Positions 34,196-38,737 of a stretch of 38,737 bases of DNA are shown here, in pieces. The position numbers were made by a program, and so were the translations under genes. Where the stretch lies: NCBI GenBank assembly GCA_020850015.1, contig JADZFF010000017.1, positions 1 through 38,737 on the forward strand, read 5' to 3'. Position 1 is the stretch's first letter, and every line of letters begins with the position of its first letter. Source of the stretch: Bdellovibrionales bacterium. Its GTDB lineage: Bacteria; Bdellovibrionota; UBA1018; JADZFF01. Below the pieces are notes generated by a model. It was not told the DNA's origin, ran no database searches, and saw only the letters and a program-made list of their open reading frames with translations.

Positions 34196-35958
34196 GAAAC
34201 CCTCCCTAGGAACTCCTGCAGGCACTTCACCAACTCTTGCGGGTACGACACCCGGGTCTCCGAGGACCCAAAGAACGGGTTCATCAGGCAGAGCCGGGCA
34301 AGCACGATCTCGTCCTCGTCCAAAACGGCGTTCCAGGAAGGGATCCACTCGTCCATGAGTTTGGAGTAGGTGGGACGCCTGAGCGTGGTCCGAGAAAAGG
34401 TAAACGGACCGTCGGATTTCGGTGAGAAAGCCTCATAGAGTTGACGCATGCGTGCGTTGGACTTCGAGAGCGCCTCATGAGGGTGGGCAAGAGTAAAACA
34501 CAGAATATTGGACTCACCACCGGGCGCGACCCTGAGCGGAAGCCCAGAGGCCAGCAGCAACTCCTCGAGCGACTTCCGTGTCTCCACGCTGCGCCTCAGG
34601 ATTCGCCCATATCCGTCGCCCGAGAGCGCCATCGAGCGCGCGATCATCCAAGTAGCGGCCGCACCCGCGGCGGATCTCGAGCCCTCGAGAGTGAAGGGCC
34701 CCCGATCGTGCAAGGGATCAAACGCCACATACGGCGCATCGGTGCGGGTCACCAGATAGTCGCGTTGAATACGCGTGAGAAAGGCGCCAGACGCGTACGG
34801 CACATAGCCCAACTTGTGCGGGTCCAAGGTGATGGAATCCGAAAGGGAGAGCGCCTCGAGCGCTGCCGCGGCCGGATTCCCCATGAGCTCTCGGGCGCCA
34901 GGATCCATCGCTCGAAAGAACCCGCCGTAAGCGGCGTCGACGTGGTGCCAGATCTCCAAGCCCCGCTCCCTGCGCCAGGTTTCGAGAAGTTGGGTTACCT
35001 CGTGCACGGGGTCGAACCCCCCGAACTCCGTTGTTCCAGCCACCGAAACGACCATGAGGATGGGGCGGCCCTCACGTCTCGCGCGTTCCATCTGTTTCGC
35101 GAGATCGCTGGGGTCCAGCTTTCCCCGTCCATCTAGCTCTACTGGCCAAAAGGCCTCCGTGCCCAACCCGAGGAGCTCAACCCCTTTGGGCCAAGAATAG
35201 TGTTTGTTTCCAGGCACAAGCACTACGGGCCCACGGAACTCCTGTCCGAAGGCCTCAGAGATCGCGCGCGTGCGTTCCCAGGGATTGCCGGAAGTGAAGT
35301 TGAAACGTTCCTCCGGCGCCTTGCCAGAGGCGGAGGTCAGCGCGTCGAAGGACTGCCATCCGAGATGAGCGGACTCAAAGAGGGAACCCGAACGCGCCCC
35401 GGCCCCCGCCGCCGCTGAAAGCCACAGCGCGCAGCGGGCACGCGCCCGAGCCAGCGACTCGAAATTGGCAATCGTGCCACCTGAGGTAAAGTGACCAGCG
35501 GCCACTCCCGGCCGGTAACCTACCATCTGAGCGAGAAACCCGACGGCCTCGTGCTCGATGTGGACTCCTACGCGCGAAGATTCACCCGAGATGTTGTTGG
35601 GATTGTGGATGAGCGCCACGAGATGTCCGAAGAGCGCGGGAAGAGCCGTTTCCGAGAACATGTGGCCCACGTATCGCGGTGAGAACTTCGGGACCTCGTG
35701 TTCGAACCTGGTCATGAGCTCCGAGAGAGCGTCTGAAAACGCCGACCTCCGAACGTCGAACTCCTCCTGTGACTGGTCAGCGATCGAGATCGCGCACCCA
35801 TCCCCCGGGTGGATGCGCCTTCTCCAGTCGAACCACCGCTCAAAAAGAGAGGTAACGAGCGACAACACCCATCGCGCATTCTCGGCCCGAGGCCCCAGGA
35901 AGAAGATCTTGAGCGAACTTTCATTGGGATCGCAGGGCGGTCTCAGAGGCGCTGCCAT
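34192..35958 (-). CDS. PLP-dependent group II decarboxylase, TyrDC-like
   Basis: The 588-residue enzyme belongs to group II amino-acid decarboxylases. The PLP lysine is Lys382 in LDPHKLGYVPY, and HHVDAAYGG (338-346) carries the PLP-contacting aspartate 341. The N-terminal SPRYVGHM, NPNNISGESS, GHFTSGGTIAN and later KHYSWPKG resemble bacterial tyrosine decarboxylase (TyrDC), and the length fits. The exact amino acid cannot be assigned. ATG 35958 overlaps a short upstream open frame by 16 bases. It is the first well-supported gene of the leftward operon. Confidence 0.9.
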   Translation of the reverse strand: MAAPLRPPCDPNESSLKIFFLGPRAENARWVLSLVTSLFERWFDWRRRIHPGDGCAISIADQSQEEFDVRRSAFSDALSELMTRFEHEVPKFSPRYVGHMFSETALPALFGHLVALIHNPNNISGESSRVGVHIEHEAVGFLAQMVGYRPGVAAGHFTSGGTIANFESLARARARCALWLSAAAGAGARSGSLFESAHLGWQSFDALTSASGKAPEERFNFTSGNPWERTRAISEAFGQEFRGPVVLVPGNKHYSWPKGVELLGLGTEAFWPVELDGRGKLDPSDLAKQMERARREGRPILMVVSVAGTTEFGGFDPVHEVTQLLETWRRERGLEIWHHVDAAYGGFFRAMDPGARELMGNPAAAALEALSLSDSITLDPHKLGYVPYASGAFLTRIQRDYLVTRTDAPYVAFDPLHDRGPFTLEGSRSAAGAAATWMIARSMALSGDGYGRILRRSVETRKSLEELLLASGLPLRVAPGGESNILCFTLAHPHEALSKSNARMRQLYEAFSPKSDGPFTFSRTTLRRPTYSKLMDEWIPSWNAVLDEDEIVLARLCLMNPFFGSSETRVSYPQELVKCLQEFLGRVS

Positions 35959-36143
35959 AGCTGCCCCGATCCTCGCAAAGAATTCATGGATGGATAGACC
36001 TCTCCACCCGCGGTCATTTCGACTCTAGTGCCAACCGGTAGGCCCTCTAGCGTCCTGACTTGCTTGAGATTGTGATCCATCAAAGTTCGAGTCCGCCTGG
36101 CGTTGAGCGCTCCTGTCTCCGCCGTGACCCTTTCTGTACTCAT
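35943..36143 (-). CDS. Possible small protein upstream of the decarboxylase
   Basis: This frame encodes 66 residues from ATG 36143 (MSTERVTAETGALNARRT), with GGAAG 4 bases upstream; an in-frame ATG at 36152 also exists. It overlaps the decarboxylase start by 16 bases, as coupled genes often do, and follows the next small frame closely. No family is recognised and it could be chance. Confidence 0.3.
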   Translation of the reverse strand: MSTERVTAETGALNARRTRTLMDHNLKQVRTLEGLPVGTRVEMTAGGEVYPSMNSLRGSGQLWQRL

Positions 36144-36155
36144 GACTTCCATAGG

Positions 36156-36347
36156 TCAATCGTACAACATGGCGTCCTTGGCGATCAGCGGCACTGGCAC
36201 GAGACCTGCTAATTGTGTCTGAATCGAGGCCGTTGCGGTCGGACGCGTTCCCTTACCTCGGGCATGGGATGAATTCTCGCGCTCAGGAGACAGAACGACC
36301 CACCGCCAATCCTCGATACGCTCGAAATCTTCAACCTGCCACGACAT
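36156..36347 (-). CDS. Possible second small protein upstream
   Basis: This 63-residue frame (MSWQVEDFERIEDWRWVVLS...) ends 3 bases before ATG 36152. No ribosome-binding site is seen; the local purine-poor stretch is the complement of the cytochrome c site. With the frame at 35943-36143 it may be a leader region of the operon rather than protein. If neither is real, 35959-36365 is a 407-base non-coding stretch. Confidence 0.2.
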   Translation of the reverse strand: MSWQVEDFERIEDWRWVVLSPERENSSHARGKGTRPTATASIQTQLAGLVPVPLIAKDAMLYD

Positions 36348-36365
36348 GAAAGAGGAGAACTGTAG

Positions 36366-36737
36366 ATGAATCTGATCACTTTGCGCGTGTATCTTGCCGC
36401 TCTGGTGGTCTTCCCGCTTCTGGTTTCAATGGACGCATTGGCCGGGCCGCCCGCAAGCACCCCGGCGCTCGTAGAGCAAGGAAAGGCGGCCTACAAGATT
36501 CATTGCATTGCCTGCCATGGCGAGAAGCTGGACGGAAATGGAGTGGCTGGACAATACATGAACCCCAAGCCCCGCAATCTCACGGCCGACAAGTTCAAAG
36601 CGGGCTCTGGCGCGCAGGAGATCTTCAATACGACGAGCAAGGGCCTTCCGGGTACGACGATGGCCGCCTTCGGACACGTCAGCGAGCAGGATCGCTGGGG
36701 AATCGTTCACTACATCCTGAGTCTTAGAAAGAAGTGA
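36366..36737 (+). CDS. Class I cytochrome c, secreted
   Basis: The 123-residue protein has a signal peptide (hydrophobic 8-25, ALAG near 24-27), the haem motif CIACH (47-51) and a plausible axial Met99 in TTMAAFG. It should be periplasmic. AGAGGAG is the ribosome-binding site before ATG 36366. The stop overlaps the oxidoreductase GTG by 4 bases, so it is probably the electron acceptor of that enzyme. Confidence 0.92.
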   Translation: MNLITLRVYLAALVVFPLLVSMDALAGPPASTPALVEQGKAAYKIHCIACHGEKLDGNGVAGQYMNPKPRNLTADKFKAGSGAQEIFNTTSKGLPGTTMAAFGHVSEQDRWGIVHYILSLRKK

Positions 36738-38581
36738 CGCCGAGGTTTGCCTCGAAAGTGGTGCTCTTCGAGCACAGATGGCTTGCTCTTCACGGGGTGA
36801 GTGGCGAAAAGGCGCGGACGGTGATCCTGGCAGCTCAGGCGAGAGCCAGGCGCTATCCGGCGCCCATGGGCGCGCTCCATTGGGTCCTCAAGTGGGCGGC
36901 GGAACTTCTGCTGCCGCTGCTTACCGGACAAGGCCCCTTGCCCGTGAGCGGGCTTTCGCAAAAGCAGTTCGAGGAGATGGATCGACGGGCGCATGTTTCT
37001 CGGATTCCTCTGCTTCGCTCCCTCTACCTTCTGCTTCGACTGCCTCTCTGGGATGCGCTCTTCTCGGAAGCGGATCCCGTTCGGTTGCCCCACCCGCTCG
37101 CGGACCGCCTGGAGCGCCGCCCGCCGCCTCGGTCTGCGCCACCAGACGAAATCTACGATCTCGTCGTGATCGGATCAGGAGCCGGCGGTGCTCCTGTGGC
37201 GTGGGAACTCGCTCGTGCGGGAAAAAAAGTGGTTATTCTGGAGGAGGGCTCCCTCGTTCAGGCGGAGACCACGGCCGAGGCCCTACGCAAGAACTACCTC
37301 CGTCAAGCTTTTGTGGCCTCTTTGTCTGCCGGCCTGCTCCCCATTCTCGCTGGCAGGGGATTGGGGGGGACTACCGCCGTTAACATGGGCACGAGTCTCG
37401 CGCCTTCACCCGAGACCTTGCTGGCTTGGGAGAAGAAAACCCAGGGAGCGCTTCAGGCCACCGAACTCGGCCCCTATCTCGCCCGGGTACTGGAGCTGCT
37501 CCCCGTGCGAACTCCGTCACGCGAGCTGTTGTCTCGAGCCGGACTGATTTTCGAAGAGGGCCTTGAGGCACTCGGGCGAGGCGAGGCTTATGTACTCCCA
37601 AGGAATTCCGATAGCTGTCAGGGAATCGGGCGTTGCGCGTTCGGGTGTCCGGTGCACTCCAAGAGAAGCACGGACATTTCCTTCCTGCCCGAGGCCATGG
37701 ATGCTGGTTGCCTAGTTCTTCCTGGGCACGAGGCACTTTCAGTGCGCGACGAGGCTGGCGGAGCGAGCGTCTCCGCAAGAGCGCCCGACGGAAGCCGGTA
37801 CCGCCTCAATGCACGCCACGTGGTGATCAGCGCGGGAGCGCTTTCCACTCCCAAACTTCTGAGATCAAGCCGCCTGGGCACGCGGTGGCGAGCGGCGGGT
37901 AACGGGCTCCGCATCCACCCAGCCGCCAAGGTCTTCGCGCTGATGCCCGAAAAAGTCGACGGTGGAAGAGGGATTCCGCAGGGGCTGGGCTACCGACCAC
38001 CGGAGCTTCCTCGAATCGTGATGGAGGGTGTGTTTACGCCCTATCCGGCCGTGGCCCCCGTTTTCCCCGTGGCGGGCATGTCGTTCCGCAGCTGGATGGC
38101 GTCCTACGATCATGTCGCCACCTTCGGAATGATGCTGATTGAACGCGCGGAGGGCCGTGTGCGGTGGGCAGCGGGCTGGCCGCTCATCAGCTATCGGCTG
38201 CAGGCCGAGGACGTATTGGACCTTGCGCGTGGACTCAAGGTGGCTGGCGAGGCCTACTTCGCCGCGGGTGCCACAAAGATTCTTCTTCCTTTTGTGGGAG
38301 CCCGCGCCGAGTACAGCTCCAAGGAGGAGCTCTCACACTTCCGGCCCGAGAGCCTCCGTTCGGAGGATCTCGTCTGCAGCGGCTTTCATCCGCAGGGCAC
38401 GGCGAGTATCGGGCGGGTGGTGGACGGAAACTTGAGAGTCATCGGATCAAGAAACGTCTCTGTGTGCGATGCCTCCGTCCTTCCTCTGTCGCCCGGCGTG
38501 AACCCTCAGGTGACGATCATGGCGTTGTCGTTGCGACTGGCGGACCACCTTCGTGGCGCCGGCCCATCAGTCAGCGCTTAG
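36734..38581 (+). CDS. GMC-family FAD oxidoreductase
   Basis: The 615-residue flavoenzyme oxidises an alcohol or sterol-like substrate. The FAD motif is GSGAGG (147-152), a cysteine cluster CQGIGRCAFGC (295-305) follows, and the C-terminus has GFHPQGTASIG and NPQVTIMALSLRLADHL. A 140-residue helical N-terminal extension precedes the FAD domain. GTG at 36734 overlaps the cytochrome c stop (GTGA), so electrons likely pass to that haem. The cysteine cluster could hold a metal. Substrate unknown. Confidence 0.9.
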   Translation: MTPRFASKVVLFEHRWLALHGVSGEKARTVILAAQARARRYPAPMGALHWVLKWAAELLLPLLTGQGPLPVSGLSQKQFEEMDRRAHVSRIPLLRSLYLLLRLPLWDALFSEADPVRLPHPLADRLERRPPPRSAPPDEIYDLVVIGSGAGGAPVAWELARAGKKVVILEEGSLVQAETTAEALRKNYLRQAFVASLSAGLLPILAGRGLGGTTAVNMGTSLAPSPETLLAWEKKTQGALQATELGPYLARVLELLPVRTPSRELLSRAGLIFEEGLEALGRGEAYVLPRNSDSCQGIGRCAFGCPVHSKRSTDISFLPEAMDAGCLVLPGHEALSVRDEAGGASVSARAPDGSRYRLNARHVVISAGALSTPKLLRSSRLGTRWRAAGNGLRIHPAAKVFALMPEKVDGGRGIPQGLGYRPPELPRIVMEGVFTPYPAVAPVFPVAGMSFRSWMASYDHVATFGMMLIERAEGRVRWAAGWPLISYRLQAEDVLDLARGLKVAGEAYFAAGATKILLPFVGARAEYSSKEELSHFRPESLRSEDLVCSGFHPQGTASIGRVVDGNLRVIGSRNVSVCDASVLPLSPGVNPQVTIMALSLRLADHLRGAGPSVSA

Positions 38582-38737
38582 CGCCTCCACGAGAACGCTC
38601 GTTGGCTCCGAGGTGCCAATGCGTTGTTTCCGAATCACGCCGCCTTCGTCGAGCAGGGTGATCATGTAGGAGTGCGAAAAATCCACTCCATTGCTTTCCT
38701 TGCGGTACTTCACCCCCAGGAGCGCGGACACCTCCTG
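38567..38737 (-). CDS. SCO1/SenC copper chaperone, C-terminal fragment
   Basis: Only the last 56 residues are in the window; the gene starts beyond the right edge. The sequence contains LLGVKYRKESNGVDFSHSY, with the copper-ligand histidine in DFSHS, then ITLLDEGGVIRKQRIG. These match the end of SCO proteins, which load copper into cytochrome oxidase. Its stop overlaps the convergent oxidoreductase end by 15 bases. Confidence 0.8.
   Translation of the reverse strand, partial: QEVSALLGVKYRKESNGVDFSHSYMITLLDEGGVIRKQRIGTSEPTSVLVEALSAD

Noticed and set aside
1-38737. tRNA, rRNA, CRISPR array, prophage or insertion sequence
   Set aside because: No matching sequence or gene was found on either strand by reading; a tRNA or Rfam scan was not possible here.

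Overview
The window is GC-rich, gene-dense chromosomal DNA from a Gram-negative (two-membrane) bacterium. Evidence for the envelope type is lipopolysaccharide-type glycosyltransferases, an ExbB/ExbD/TonB system with its own outer-membrane receptor, several lipobox proteins, and a predicted outer-membrane barrel. GTG starts are common and short gene overlaps (4, 8, 11 nt) are frequent. The layout lepA-lepB-pyrB-pyrC with carA nearby, plus many secreted proteins of unknown role, fits a deltaproteobacterial-grade or Bdellovibrionota-like lineage. That placement is an inference, not proven here. I see no rRNA, tRNA, CRISPR array, prophage, or insertion sequence with a transposase.

Layout. 1-125: a long REP-like palindrome just before lepA. 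126-4927 (+): lepA, lepB, pyrB, pyrC. 4940-8006 (-): carA, a coupled conserved unknown, a small membrane protein and a secreted protein. 8076-11007 (+): a family 9 glycosyltransferase and a two-domain GT2 enzyme. 11018-15742 (-): exbB-exbD-tonB-TonB-dependent receptor-lipoprotein, a self-contained uptake locus. 15970-16734 (+): a secreted cysteine-containing unknown. 16731-18624 (-): ugd and a CBS-pair protein. 18674-21109 (+): GT2, a lone glutamine amidotransferase and a UPF0104 membrane protein, followed at 21150-22262 by a short RecQ-like helicase. 22248-25842 (-): a predicted outer-membrane barrel and a large lipoprotein with EF-hand-like loops, behind a leader that can form competing hairpins. 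26126-27532 (-): a membrane M48-like protein missing the first zinc histidine. 27690-28568 (+): a disordered protein with an RGG-type tail encoded by 21-bp tandem repeats. 28584-29837 (-): a glycerate 2-kinase family protein. 29987-30664 (+): an unknown with a pilin-like N-terminus. 30714-35958 (-): a coupled five-gene operon (TyrDC-like PLP decarboxylase, TPP enzyme, DGC zinc-binding protein, small membrane protein, lipocalin-like protein). 36366-38581 (+): cytochrome c and GMC oxidoreductase. 38567-38737 (-): the C-terminus of a SCO1/SenC protein.

How the genes work together. pyrB, pyrC and carA serve de novo pyrimidine synthesis (carB is not in the window). The sugar genes around 8-11 kb and 17-21 kb probably build LPS core or a related surface glycan. 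The ExbBD-TonB cluster would energise import of one unknown ligand. The two strongest candidates for undescribed biology are the decarboxylase-TPP-DGC operon, with the divergent cytochrome c/GMC pair beside it, and the barrel/EF-hand lipoprotein pair with its switch-like leader.
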